A stretch of 64,000 bases of DNA from Sclerotiophoma versabilis (taxonomy: Eukaryota; Ascomycota; Dothideomycetes; Pleosporales; Didymellaceae): NCBI GenBank assembly GCA_012274445.1, contig JAAROD010000069.1, forward strand, positions 930,001 through 994,000. The letters run 5' to 3'. The position numbers and the translations under genes are program-made. Shown in pieces: positions 53,784-64,000 of this stretch. Numbering within the stretch: the stretch's first letter is position 1; every line of letters begins with the position of its first letter. The notes beneath the pieces are model-generated. The model was given only the letters and a program-made list of their open reading frames with translations. It ran no database searches and was not told where the DNA came from.

Positions 53784-56434
53784 ATGGCGTTGCAGAAGGT
53801 AAGTAATTTGAAATTGTCCGTACGCCTGCGCGCTCTGAAGAAGGGTGTCATGAGTACCCCGCTTTTGCAACCGGCACCAATCATTATGATACTGTCACGT
53901 TTAGGAAGAGCTGATCGTCTCTCTGCTCGTTCTTATGCTTGCAGCTGGTGTCTGATGGAATTGAATGTATAGACAGTATTGCGCCATGTCGAGAGGTATT
54001 TCCTCCAGCCCAGAGCCAAAACGATCGGCTCCTCGTAATGATCTTTAGAACGAAGGCTTTCGAAGCGGATGTGAACATCAGGACTAAGGTTTTCCTGTTG
54101 ATAGATCTGATCTATGGAATTCGAGGGAGCCCAGAAATCAATGTGCTGTCAAATATCGAGCTCGCACCTTGCGTGTACGAAGAGATTGTCCCTCCCATGA
54201 AAAGGTTGGAAGAATTTCTGAGAGTCAATGATGCATGCCTGTTGCACAACAGCGCTGCGCCGAGTCCGACCCCTACATTTAGGCTTGAAGCTCGTGACCC
54301 CGCGCGGTTAGAATGTCATCTCTATTGCTTCAGCCTGGTGTCATCTCTACAATATCTGATATTTCAGATCCCACTCCGCTCAATGAATTCGGCCTCCTCT
54401 TTGTCGACAGCAGCAGTGTGCGCAGAGAACATTGCCCTGCTCTCTCTCCTCCACTCAGTCCCAGTTCCGCCTTCCTCTAATAATATAGACAGGCTTCCGA
54501 TCCACCAAAGAAATTACGTATTGTCTTTCGCTCGGGAGAAAAACTTGGCTAGCACTTTGGCTTTCCTCTCCAACACGAAAGATAGCCCCAAGCACATACC
54601 AGCACTCTGTATCGAAGAGAAATCGGATTCGGCGTCGCTGGCCATTATGCTGGCTGTGAATAAGACGAGTTGTGAAGATGGTAACGAATTGCTCCAGGGT
54701 CTTAAGCAGAGTTTCGAGAAAATCTTCACCATTCTTTCAGAAATTCCAGCAGGTAAGTTGTCCAGACTCCTTCCTACCTTCCGTCAATAACCATCACAAG
54801 AGCGAAACAAAAGCCAAGCTATGGAACATCGTGTCTTTACTGCAATCGTTTCCATGTGTTCTCATCGCCTTATTTGCCGTCTGAGGTTTGTAGCTAAGAA
54901 ACGGGGTACCCCTAAACAATCCCTCAGATGGGGCCTGGAGGAAGCTATCAATTCCCTCAAACAACTGGATAAGGGTCTTTTGTGCAGCCTACCTGTCGGT
55001 CCCTTCATAGAGAGAGCCAAAAACGTTGTAAGACTAGCTGATTCATGGGTCAAACATCAGACGCTGGCAGAGTTGGAAAACCTGGTGGAAGGCATCTCCC
55101 AGCTGAAGCAGATCGGAAATCTCAAGGCCCTGATGGACTCGATACCGAACCGCGCCATGTGTCCAAGTTCAAGGCAAAACATTGTCAACATCGTGAGTAA
55201 AGTGTCGAGATACCGGGAAGCCGCACGATTTCTCTATCGTACGGCTCGAAGAATTCCCGCATTGCGACGAGCCAAGGTTGTACTTGTCAATCTGCCCAGT
55301 AAGGCGTTTTGCCGAATATCTGACGAAAATCACACCCCGCAGCTCGCGTCTACTATCGCAAGAGCCAACGCGTATCGTCAAGCTCCAGACGTTAGCTACT
55401 TGTGTCGCCTTTTGAACACGAGCGAAACACAGTTGAACGACCAGTTTGTTTCTCAAACGAAGAAGACATTGCGAGAGGCCAGGATCCATGCCGAAATTCA
55501 ACTTATCTATCACTATGAGTTGAATCCTTCGACCTTACCGCCGCGAGTTGTTTGTTCGAGTAAGGATGCATGCTTCCTGTGTAATGCTTTCATCTTAATG
55601 CATGGGAAGATCCACACGCCCCGGCAACATGGGCGGCTGTATCCTGGCTGGAAATTACCGCTAATCCCAAATATGAATGACCTAGGCCGAAGACTCAACT
55701 CAGTTCTGGAGAATCAGATCATAAGCAGCCTGGGGTTGCTGCTGTCAAGGCAGAAGAAGACTGTCTACCCGTATCCGAACGAGAGCACATTGCTTACACT
55801 GCCCTTGTCAACATCGACGTTGCGCACATCAGTAATAGTAGAACCACTCGAAAGTGAGGAGAAATCCGCGAAAGAAGCTTTACCCGATGAAACAGCCGGG
55901 TATTGGGAACATTCGGTACCGCCTAGGGATCGAGTGTCGGACTTGTCTCCAAAAGATATGGAATCCGTCCGTTCTGCTCTAGACTCGAAAGTCGGTATTG
56001 AAGCAGAAGAAGGTGAAGCTCGCGAAACGGATTCATTGAACCAGTCAATACTGTCTTCCCGATGCAGTCCTCAAACAATTTGTCCCAACGTTACGACAAG
56101 TGACAGCGTAGAACTGGTTCAGGGTGTGCCACAGGTTAACAGCATTGTCACCACGCGCGAGCCACAGTTCCATACTGCAGGAAATCTTGAAATTCACATT
56201 GAGTATACCACAGAAACAGTGTCAGGTACAAATAGGAGCAATTTGGAGATGGTCTATAGCATCGAATGGCTTTCTATTGAGGACACGAGGGGGCTGCTAG
56301 AACAAAAGCCAACTACCATCGTAGACGTTAATACCCTGCAAAACCAGACTTCACATGAGCTGGATAACGACAGTGGTTTACTCATCATGGCTGGAGGAGT
56401 TTTCGTTAGAATCACGCCTCGGCATAGACCTTAA
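53784..56434 (+). CDS. OTT_1508-like deaminase-domain protein
   Basis: Best model: exons 53784-53798, 53945-54752 and 54801-56434, 818 aa. The first exon is only five codons (MALQK) before a GTAAGT donor. The second intron (48 nt) has a GTAAGT donor, a CAATAACC branch and a CACAAG acceptor, and restores the frame exactly. The N-terminal 480 residues are helical with no known domain. The deaminase core reads RIHAEIQLIYHYEL, with H504 and E506 as zinc ligand and proton shuttle, then VVCSSKDACFLCNAF with zinc ligands C532 and C535, then HGRLYPGW. HAE plus SK..C..C is the OTT_1508-like family (PF14441) of the cytidine-deaminase fold, expanded in fungi and of unknown substrate. The C-terminal 250 residues are hydrophilic. 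The stop lies at the border of an AT-rich, transposon-bearing tract. Confidence 0.78.
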
Positions 56435-56656
56435 CTAAGTTGGGAAAGCTTTCCCTAAAGCCAGTATATAAGAAGAGAATTAATGTCTTAGCAGACTGCT
56501 CTATTAGCTATATTTATAAGAGAGCCTTTCTTAACACCTTCTATTAGGTCTATAAGCATACCTTTTTATCTAGTAGTAAGTAGCTTAGTTCTTAATAATT
56601 TAATAGTAGTACTATTAAAGCTTAATATAAAGCCTTATACACTAATACTACTAGTA

Positions 56657-56702
56657 ACGTAAAGCACTACCAAGCCAGCTACTTTTCCTTAGCATTGCTA
56701 AC
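56657..56702 (+). repeat. left terminal inverted repeat
   Basis: About 46 bp, beginning ACGTAAAGCACTACCAAGCC and ending in CTTAGCATTGCTAAC, preceded by TA at 56655-56656. It contains a single copy of the CACTACYAAGCCRGC block. Confidence 0.85.
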
Positions 56703-58426
56703 ACCACGTACAAGACAAGCAATTACTCTCTACTCTCTGCAGAACCTGCGTACAACGCACTTACATTAGATGCAGAAGAAGATTCTGTATCTTTCTAGCA
56801 CGTACAAGCGTTATAACCAGTCTTTCTACAGTTGCTACAGTGCTGTTAACCTAGCTAGGCTCTTTCTTAACCACTGCTACTACGCGCTTTCTTTAACACT
56901 ATACAAGCTGCAGCTGCGCTTCTAGCTACTAATAATGCTGCTTTACTATACTCTATTATGCCCCTATGCTAGATCTACTTTCTTTTTTAAGTCTTGCGCT
57001 TAGTTATCTCTGCTAATTACTCTTTAAGCTCTTGTACACAAGCCTTAATAAGCACATATTTATACAGCATCTCTTTAGCTCCTTTAATAAGCTTTAAGAA
57101 CCCCTCTTAAGTAAACATTAGTAACTGTATAAAGCGCTTACTTATAAGCTTTAATTATAATCTAAATTTATATATATTACTTAGTGTTTAGGATTGCTAT
57201 AGTATTTCTAGTAGAGGTACTAGTAGAGGGGTATAAAATTGCACTTTAAGCTAATTAAGGACTACCTGCGCGTTAATAGGAACTAGCCCTAATACCTAAA
57301 AGGCCTTCTTACAGTTCCTATATATAGACATATTAAAAAACGCATCTCTAAAGGCTAGAAGGAAGCCTTCTTTATTAATATAAAAGACGCGTTTAGATGC
57401 TAAGGCTTATACGCGTTAGGAGTACTTTAGTTTTAGTAGTAAGAAACATACTATATTAAGTAGCTAAAGTATATGTAATAAGTAAGGAGGCATACAGAGG
57501 GTTAGGATTTAGTTTTCTAAACAGTAGTCCTTAAAATCCTAGTTAAGGTAGCTTTTATAGCTGTCTAAGATAAGTAGCCTATATAACCTCTTCTAATACG
57601 CTCTTATATGCGCGTTAAAATACTTTAACTACTTAAGACTAAGCGTGTTATTAGTCTATCTATTATTAGAGACAGAGAGCTTCTAATTATATAGTATGTT
57701 AATCTTCTTATACTAGGCAGAGATGTGTTTGCAACCTTTATAGATAATAAAGGGTAGAGTAGCATACCTAGCAGCGCAGATACTCTAGATAACTATAATC
57801 TACTCCTAATTACCTAGCTAAATAAGATTTAGTTTTATACACCTCTCTAAACCTATAATTAGCTTTATTAAGCTAATTACTCCTATCTAGAAGCTAGTCT
57901 TATTAGAGTTATAGATGTCCTTATCTAGAACTCTATACTTGTCTTTAGTCTTCTATATAAGCTTAAACTACACGCTAATAACCTCTAGATCTTCCTAGAG
58001 TATTCTCTAATAGTCCTTTGCTTAATTAAAAGCTATCTTAAGTTCTCCTATACGCAACACAAATTACTTAGCCTAGTTCTTGCTAATAGGTGTTCTACTA
58101 CGTACAGCTAACAGTTTATCTGTAATATCTACTACCTTGCACAGCTAGGGGGCAAATCTGCGCGAATTAAGGTTAAGAATGTATTATATAATTGTTTGCT
58201 CTTCTGTTATAGAGAGCTTCTAGCTGTTAGGTAGTGCTTCTTGTTAAAATCTAATTTTGTTAAGCTAATTAGAGAGCTGTTAATAACGTACGTTATAAGC
58301 TGCAGCAGAGTGTTGTAAGCTCTAGAATTATCCTGAAGTATAGGCCTAAAGCGCAAGAACAACTCTGCCTTCTTGCTAAGTTAATACCTACTTGTGTTGT
58401 TCTTGCATGTTGTGTTATACAAGAAA

Positions 58427-58488
58427 GTTACAATGCTAAGGAAAAGTAGCCGGCTCAGTAGTGTGGCCGGCTTAGTAGTGCTTTACGT
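58427..58488 (-). repeat. right terminal inverted repeat with internal duplication
   Basis: The inverse of the left repeat, ending at 58488 and followed by TA at 58489-58490. It is 17 bp longer because the CACTACTRAGCCGGC block occurs twice, separated by CA. The differing bases (CGG here, CAG on the left) are of the transition type. Confidence 0.85.
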
Positions 58489-59056
58489 TAACTGTACCTA
58501 CCTCTTAGTAACCTAAAATATTAAGTAGTACCTAGAAATTTAAATTCTAAATACTATTAATTATAAAAAGAATAAAAGGCTATAAAAGCTTAGTACGTAA
58601 TTTAATTCTTAGAAAAGTACTATAAATATAAAAATATTAATATTAAAGGTGTATTTATATATGTTACTTATAGCTAAGTTTAAAGCTACTAACATTACTA
58701 CTTTTTAGTATAAAAAGGATAAAAAGAAGTATATTAAGAAGAATAATACTCTATTATAAGTAGAAGTAAGGAATTCAATTACCTAAAGAGAGTTAAAGAA
58801 ATAGGCTAATAAGAAAAGAAATAAGAAGAGAATATAAGTAGGACAAACCTTTATCCATGTTCAGCTTGAAGTGTATATGTTTACCTCTCTTATGTTATTA
58901 GCTCACAGATATAGAAGCCGCCGGGTAGTTTTGCGATCATGTACGACAAGACAAATACCTACAACTTCCACCAGATCAAACAATTACATGCCGCAGCACA
59001 TGGTGTTAACAAGTTATGCTATCGATTATCTCTTATACCATGAATTGCCCCAGTAA

Positions 59057-59635
59057 TTAACAAGTAGTGCAAATATTTTGGGTCATCTGCGGTTCGGAAC
59101 CCATCTTCACTTTCTTGAAACAGCCACACTTTCGACACACAAAACCGTAACCCCCGAATACCCCCCCGAGCTGAAACGATACCCCCCGCTGATACTTTCC
59201 TCGTATGAGCCCGCATGGAATACAGAATCGCTTGGATTTATCCGTTATGGTGCCATTCCCAAGTTTACCGCGTTTTCCTCTCATCATGGCGTTCGAGAAC
59301 TGGCTGGCGCGGCGAATCTTAAGACAAATATGACAAGCAAAGTAATCCACCTGGTCAATTGGCTGCTTCCTATGAGCTGTTTGATACTGTGCTGCGTTGT
59401 ATTTAGGCCACAGCTCTATTTCCAAAAGGTCTTTCATGCTGTAGGTTCTCGCTGTTGGCCGAGCGGGATCAGAGTCCCTACAAAAAGTGTTATCCATAGT
59501 CCGGTTGAGATAGTTGACCTTGAAATAAAGGTTACGGCAACTATGTTGCAACGCAAGACGTGATGCATAACTCAGCGAGCTCTGTATATCCAGCAAGGTC
59601 TCTGTAGGTAGGTCGAGTAAGGACGGAGCTGCCAT
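59057..59635 (-). CDS. F-box-like protein with cysteine pairs
   Basis: A 192-aa minus-strand frame from ATG 59635 without introns. The N-terminus, LLDLPTETLLDIQSSLSYAS followed by LALQHSCRNLYF, is an F-box-type start of the kind that docks Skp1. The second half has regularly placed cysteines: ACHICLKIRR, RFCIPCGLIRG, FVCRKCGCFKK and a final CTTC, which together could bind one or two zinc ions. This F-box plus C-x2-C layout is found in a recurring group of fungal F-box proteins; the targets are unknown. It lies about 200 bp from the edge of the AT-rich tract but shows no sign of damage. Confidence 0.7.
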   Translation of the reverse strand: MAAPSLLDLPTETLLDIQSSLSYASRLALQHSCRNLYFKVNYLNRTMDNTFCRDSDPARPTARTYSMKDLLEIELWPKYNAAQYQTAHRKQPIDQVDYFACHICLKIRRASQFSNAMMRGKRGKLGNGTITDKSKRFCIPCGLIRGKYQRGVSFQLGGVFGGYGFVCRKCGCFKKVKMGSEPQMTQNICTTC

Positions 59636-62057
59636 GGCAAGAGTCAATGAACAGACTGATTTTTTCTTTTGGTTATGACGGTTGGAAGGTTGATCAACTA
59701 GGGCGGTCCAGAGTACTTTGACAAAGCGTATGGCATCAGATATCGGGGATGATAAAGTCTTATGGTCGGTCGCTCAATATTGACCACGAATATCTAGTCT
59801 AGAGAGGTATTCTAGGTCACCTTTGTACGCACCAGACGTGATCTGAGGTTTGATATAGAATTTGATCAGATTGGCGATCAGGAATGTGCGCACTCTTCAA
59901 GGAATGGTGCTTCGAAGTAAGGCAGGATGTGCGAAACTCCACCTTATATGTACAATCCAGTGCTGCAGAGCTGCAAGAACCAAAATGAAAGGTTCGCAAC
60001 GATGCTGTTCAATCATGATTTGCCTTGCTCAGAAAAAACAGATCACAATATGCAAACTTCCTATGAAAACTTTTCAGTCCGATCGTCTCTAACCATACGA
60101 AAAGTTTGCCGACGTACGTTCTCGAGTCTTCCGGCAATACTGCTGTGGTACAGAAAGCTCACAACCTAGCCACTCCGCTAGCTGGCACATAAAAGTCGCG
60201 TATTCACCACGGTAACTGGGCACTACATGTTATTAGAGTTGAAAGCTTTGCCATCAACGATGTAACAGCGTTTACATTGGAGCGAACGTCTTATGGCTTA
60301 GCGTGCTGTAGAAAATGGGAAGAGGACGAATGACTGCCCTACTACATTTGCGATACTATGAACAGAGCTAGTCATCTCATAGGCCTACAAAGGATCGAAT
60401 ACACTTTAGCTGGAAGGAAGCAAACGCTTTTCACATGTTAGCACCATTCACATCAGTGGAAAGTCTTTTACACGATGCATAAACCAGAACCTCAATCACG
60501 CTGTGCGACCGTAACAAAATGCACGAAACATAGATGGCGCGCATAATTAGCAGGAATGTGTTCATCAATGGTCCTTCTGCATACATATGCGTCCCAGAGA
60601 TGAAGTGACACATTGTTCGGTTGAGCTCAGCCCTAAAGTCAATGACAAGGTTCAGACAGGGGCCAAGACATCTGCCTTGCATCATTTGCGCAAGGAGCTA
60701 CCAATACAATGTTTTTATACAAATTTGTTGGACTGCTATACTATTTCGCATATTTCGTATTGCACCACATAGCCGATGAACCATGGACTGTCTTACGACA
60801 TTAACGCTCTCGTGGCCACCAAAAATGCGGCAACCACCCGCTCCTGCATCTCCAGCAAACTTTGCAACAGTTCACATGAGCGTGTACTTTTACAAAAAAT
60901 ATCAGTCCACCCCTGACTATGTGATTTTGCCCCTAAGCTCTTTCGGGCTAGCGAGAACGTCTATCTTGAAGCTACCTTGTTCTTCTACGTCCAGGACTGC
61001 TTCGATTCGACCTCACACAATCTTCAACTTAAGGCTTCCTCGATCGAATCGGCATCACGAGGGAGGCTGTATTTTGCATACTCTCATCGAGTATGCAAAA
61101 TTCTAGCTTCATTGCCCATTCAGCTACCCATGATCTACACATGCCAAATCCTTAAATCTGCACCCGCAACGATGGAGGCTACTCAAAGCAACAGGACGTT
61201 GCGTTGCCACGACAGAACGCAAGCGCAAAGATTCTCAAACCTAACGAGTAAATGAAGGTGACCGAGATGCATTTCGCACAAAGTTTGGTGAACGGCGAGT
61301 GGTCAGGCAATTTACACCACCTATGCAACGAGTCTTCAATCTTTTTCCACACGGCCGCCATTCGGTTTTTCTTACAGTTCATTTTCAAGCCTGCACTTTA
61401 ACTCTGTTCTGCTTGTTGGCTTTGGATCTTTGGATTAATGATTGTCATGATCATTGTAGATTCCAAGGCCTCGGGCAGCTGAGTGGACCTACTCATCTGC
61501 CCGCTCTAAACTAATGACAAGCAGCGTAGGCTACGCGCACATTCAGCGCGGTATTGGTACTTGCTTAGCTGCAAGGGCCTGCCAGAACTTCACAGTCGGA
61601 ACATATTCATGTAAGATGCGGGTATACCGGTCTTTTTTCACGCCGCTCGCCGAGCACCGTGCACCTCCAGCTTGCAACTCCACTTTTTGGTTGCGCATCA
61701 GTTGTTTATCTACCTTGTCAGACTGCATCTCAGCTCGCTGACACCGAAAAAGCTTTTGTCCACTCAGCAGCCACATTTTGCAATGATAAGCTTGGCAAGT
61801 GTGGTGGTGTAGCGAATACGATTGCGCTACACCTCAATGGTGCAGCTGAGTCTACGGTGGCTTGTATCAAAGTTTAGCAGCCCAGCACGTACCTAAGTAC
61901 TTGTGACTAAGGTATGTACATGCTGAAAATATTTGCGAAATGTAACTACATGTGGCACGCCCACGCCCCTTCCCGTCCTACCAAGATATGCCCATCGACT
62001 TAGACTCGCCAACCAACCACTGTCTATCCCTGAGTAGACTCATCAGTTCTCACCTTC
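59636..62057. other. gene-poor spacer, 2.4 kb
   Basis: Only short frames without coding character are seen on both strands (for example 60431-60685 minus and 61514-61741 plus). No repeats, RNA genes or splice-joined exons are recognised. Confidence 0.4.
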
Positions 62058-63695
62058 ATGGAGCAAAGAAAGCCCAGCGTAGCCGTTGAAGGTGTTTTTA
62101 CCGATTCGAAGAGCAGCACCTCATCCCGAAAGTCAGTTACGAAACATACACAATGGCCTATTGTACTCGCAATTGTTTGCGTTGTAGCTTCCTCGATAGG
62201 CGCTGCGCTAGTAGTATATCTATCTGACGGAAAGCCGACTACATCTTGGAAGACTCGTCCATCTGTCCTCTTAGCCATTCTGGCGCCAATAATCACTGTA
62301 TCGTTCGCGTTCCTTCTGTCGACAGCCTTCAGTATCTCGTGGTGGAGAGCAGCCGAGGCGGGAACAACAATCGAGCATCTTAACCGCATTTGGGACCGCG
62401 CCTTTTGGCTGCGGAGGAGCACCTGGAAGACAGCAGCTTTTAGTACCAATGGCTTCAAGAGATTGGCCATCGTGTCTCTCTTGGTGCCAGTAGGTAACTT
62501 CCTTTACAATCCTCTGTTCCAATTATCGACGACAGCGTCTCGTACCGGCGCCGAGGCAGATACTATCTCCCTAACACTCGACATACTCCCTGAGATACCG
62601 AACGGTCTTGCTTCGCTCTCCTACACCGGTTCCGGAGCTCGAATGGACTTTACTGCTGCCGCAGTGCAGTGGTACCGTGGAGATCCCATGCGGACAAAAG
62701 ATCAAGAAGGCTACAGATGTGAGGGTACTTGTCGAGGCACAGTTGTAGCCCCTGGTATTGTAGCTACATGTACCAACAAATCAACAACGATGGATCTGAC
62801 GCAGACTTCGACTGACGAACGCTGGTTCTTCCGGGTAAATCAAACCTACGAGCGAACTACCGATGATTACATGGTCCATGTTCTCAGAAGCACATATACT
62901 CCAGAAACCTCGAAGAACTGCACGTCAACGGTTGTCACGGAGACCTGTATTATCGAGATAGGTCAGATTGATTATAACATCGAAGTCAAGGGCACCCAGA
63001 TCAATGTGCTGCCCAGGGCCTCATCGGAATGGATATCAAAAAACATTTCACACACCGCGCCCCATGATACACCAACACTAGAGAGACCGGGTCCGCTGTG
63101 GGCGTTAGGTTATATGGCCACCTATTTTGGTTCATGGTCCGGGTGGGAAGCGAACCAAACGCAAATGTCGACCTTTGGTATACTTTCCGAGCAGCTCTAC
63201 ATCTATACCAAACAAGGGAATTCCTCGTTGTGCACCTCGGACTACAGGTGGTCTAATCCGACAGATTATGTCCTTAACGGCATGGGGGAAACCCTCTTCC
63301 GTCTGGCTATCAACGGCAACTCGATCACAAACCTCACTGTGCTCAGTTCACCTAATGGCATTTTCCCTCAGCCTCAGTCTTTCCAAGCCTATCACACGCA
63401 TGAAGTTATCTTCTATAAGAGCGATTTCAAATGGCTGGGTATCGCGCTTGGTGTGGTCCTCCTTAGCCTGCTGGCCTTATCGACTATCCTATTGGGCTCA
63501 CGCAACATCTCACGAACTGTCACGCTAAGCCCTGTAGAGACATTCCAAGTCTTTCCGCCAGAAGTAGTCCGCACGCTTAACTCACGGTCAAACACTGACT
63601 TTGGGCATCGAACTGAAGATATTCTCAAGCATATTGGAGGCACCAAGGTTCAATACAAGCCTAACTATATTCCTGTCGACACGCGAGAATGTTAG
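62058..63695 (+). CDS. DUF3176-family membrane protein
   Basis: A single-exon frame of 545 aa. After a short hydrophilic tail come two hydrophobic helices (WPIVLAIVCVVASSIGAALV, then PSVLLAILAPIITVSFAFLL) and the family signature SISWWRAAEAGTTIEHLNRI. A third helix (IVSLLVPVGNFLYNPLFQ) leads into a large extracellular part of about 300 aa with many NxS/T sites and cysteines. A final helix (LGIALGVVLLSLLALSTILL) is followed by a cytosolic tail. This is the layout of fungal DUF3176 proteins, which are numerous and uncharacterised, probably at the plasma membrane. The frame has no introns and no lesions. Confidence 0.82.
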   Translation: MEQRKPSVAVEGVFTDSKSSTSSRKSVTKHTQWPIVLAIVCVVASSIGAALVVYLSDGKPTTSWKTRPSVLLAILAPIITVSFAFLLSTAFSISWWRAAEAGTTIEHLNRIWDRAFWLRRSTWKTAAFSTNGFKRLAIVSLLVPVGNFLYNPLFQLSTTASRTGAEADTISLTLDILPEIPNGLASLSYTGSGARMDFTAAAVQWYRGDPMRTKDQEGYRCEGTCRGTVVAPGIVATCTNKSTTMDLTQTSTDERWFFRVNQTYERTTDDYMVHVLRSTYTPETSKNCTSTVVTETCIIEIGQIDYNIEVKGTQINVLPRASSEWISKNISHTAPHDTPTLERPGPLWALGYMATYFGSWSGWEANQTQMSTFGILSEQLYIYTKQGNSSLCTSDYRWSNPTDYVLNGMGETLFRLAINGNSITNLTVLSSPNGIFPQPQSFQAYHTHEVIFYKSDFKWLGIALGVVLLSLLALSTILLGSRNISRTVTLSPVETFQVFPPEVVRTLNSRSNTDFGHRTEDILKHIGGTKVQYKPNYIPVDTREC

Positions 63696-64000
63696 ATACA
63701 GACTAAACTGAGTCGGAAGCCGTGCGCATACTACGGTGTTTGGTAGAGGTGGTGTAGGTGGATCTAGTAGTGGCTTTCAAGTAAAGTCTGCGTATTTGTT
63801 TCGACAGTAAAGTATGCTATTGTACACAGCATAAGTTTTGTAGGTGGAGCTTTGGAGCAGGGCCATTCAGCTATGTTTTCTGAATGATTAGAGCTCGGCT
63901 TTCTCAATAAATTATAGAAAAAAGCAGATCTATACACTAGTACATCTAGCTAGCGAAAAGGCGGTGTTGTGCTATGTGCAGAACCAGGTAGGGTTCGCTA
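63696..64000. other. 3' edge, nothing seen
   Basis: The 3' flank of the membrane-protein gene. No feature is supported. Confidence 0.4.

Larger units (their letters stand above)
56657..58488 (-). mobile_element. RIP-degraded pogo/Fot1-family DNA transposon
   Basis: 1832 bp bounded by imperfect terminal inverted repeats (ACGTAAAGCACTAC at each end) and flanked on both sides by TA, the target duplicated by Tc1/mariner-pogo elements. The minus strand still reads, through many stops, the landmarks of a pogo-type transposase: EEQTIIQYILNL, then APQLCKV and SKNWAKRFV (DNA-binding part), then KDIYNSNKTSF where intact relatives have an FDETGF motif, then IGVISLIKLIIGLERC, and later VSNNRQTNNTLSLK. 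At least two positions that are Asp in active enzymes read Asn, and several Gln/Trp codons are stops, as expected from C-to-T changes. The element is dead and would need another copy to move. Confidence 0.88.
56435..58850. other. AT-rich tract consistent with RIP
   Basis: Immediately after the deaminase stop, base composition drops to strongly AT-rich and TA-rich for about 2.4 kb, then recovers abruptly near 58850. Open frames vanish in all six frames. The tract holds the transposon at 56657-58488. Its outer flanks (56435-56654 and 58491-58850) are equally AT-rich and probably belong to an older repeat into which the element inserted. Repeat-induced point mutation of C to T is the simplest explanation. 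Confidence 0.75.

Noticed and set aside
53784..59635. A functional defence cassette formed by the deaminase, transposon and F-box gene
   Set aside because: The genes differ in strand and spacing, and a dead transposon lies between them. Nothing in the sequence shows joint function, so it is reported as separate observations.

Overview
The window is nuclear DNA of a filamentous ascomycete. Genes are interrupted by 44-66 nt introns with GTRNGT donors and CTAAC/CTGAC-type branch points just upstream of the acceptor. The recognisable proteins are fungal: Mrp51, Rtr1, a Bbc1-like SH3 protein, Rps17, a DUF3176 membrane protein and an OTT_1508-like deaminase. A pogo/Fot1-family transposon looks mutated by RIP. 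A Dothideomycete is my best guess from style alone; no species marker is visible.

Layout. (1) 0.3-4 kb: a calcineurin-like phosphoesterase that has lost most metal ligands, an unresolved minus-strand gene, and a protein with two GFA/CENP-V-type zinc domains. (2) 4-18 kb: gene-poor, with several tracts that read as protein but are interrupted by stops or frame changes. They look like decayed genes, or genes whose introns I cannot resolve. The one well-formed gene here is a fungal protein of unknown function at 14.8-15.9 kb. (3) 18-38 kb: ordinary euchromatin with an MFS drug/polyamine-type transporter, a conserved hypothetical, an FAD monooxygenase, a divergent pair of small single-pass membrane proteins, Rps17, a Ca2+/H+ exchanger, a secreted M28 aminopeptidase and a long disordered coiled-coil protein. 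(4) 38.3-41.5 kb: intergenic, with a TG microsatellite and a 9-bp tandem repeat. (5) 41.5-49 kb: a very GC-rich housekeeping block with the Bbc1-like gene, a divergent Rtr1 CTD phosphatase and mitochondrial ribosomal protein Mrp51. (6) 49-62 kb: an accessory compartment with an alpha/beta-hydrolase relic, a three-exon secreted cysteine-rich protein, an OTT_1508-like deaminase, an AT-rich tract holding the transposon, and an F-box protein with cysteine pairs. (7) 62-63.7 kb: a DUF3176 membrane protein.

There is no biosynthetic cluster or operon-like grouping. The part most worth follow-up is 51-60 kb, where a candidate secreted effector-like protein and a large deaminase with a five-codon first exon sit beside a RIP-degraded transposon. 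Exon limits come from splice-signal reading and frame continuity, without RNA or homology searches.
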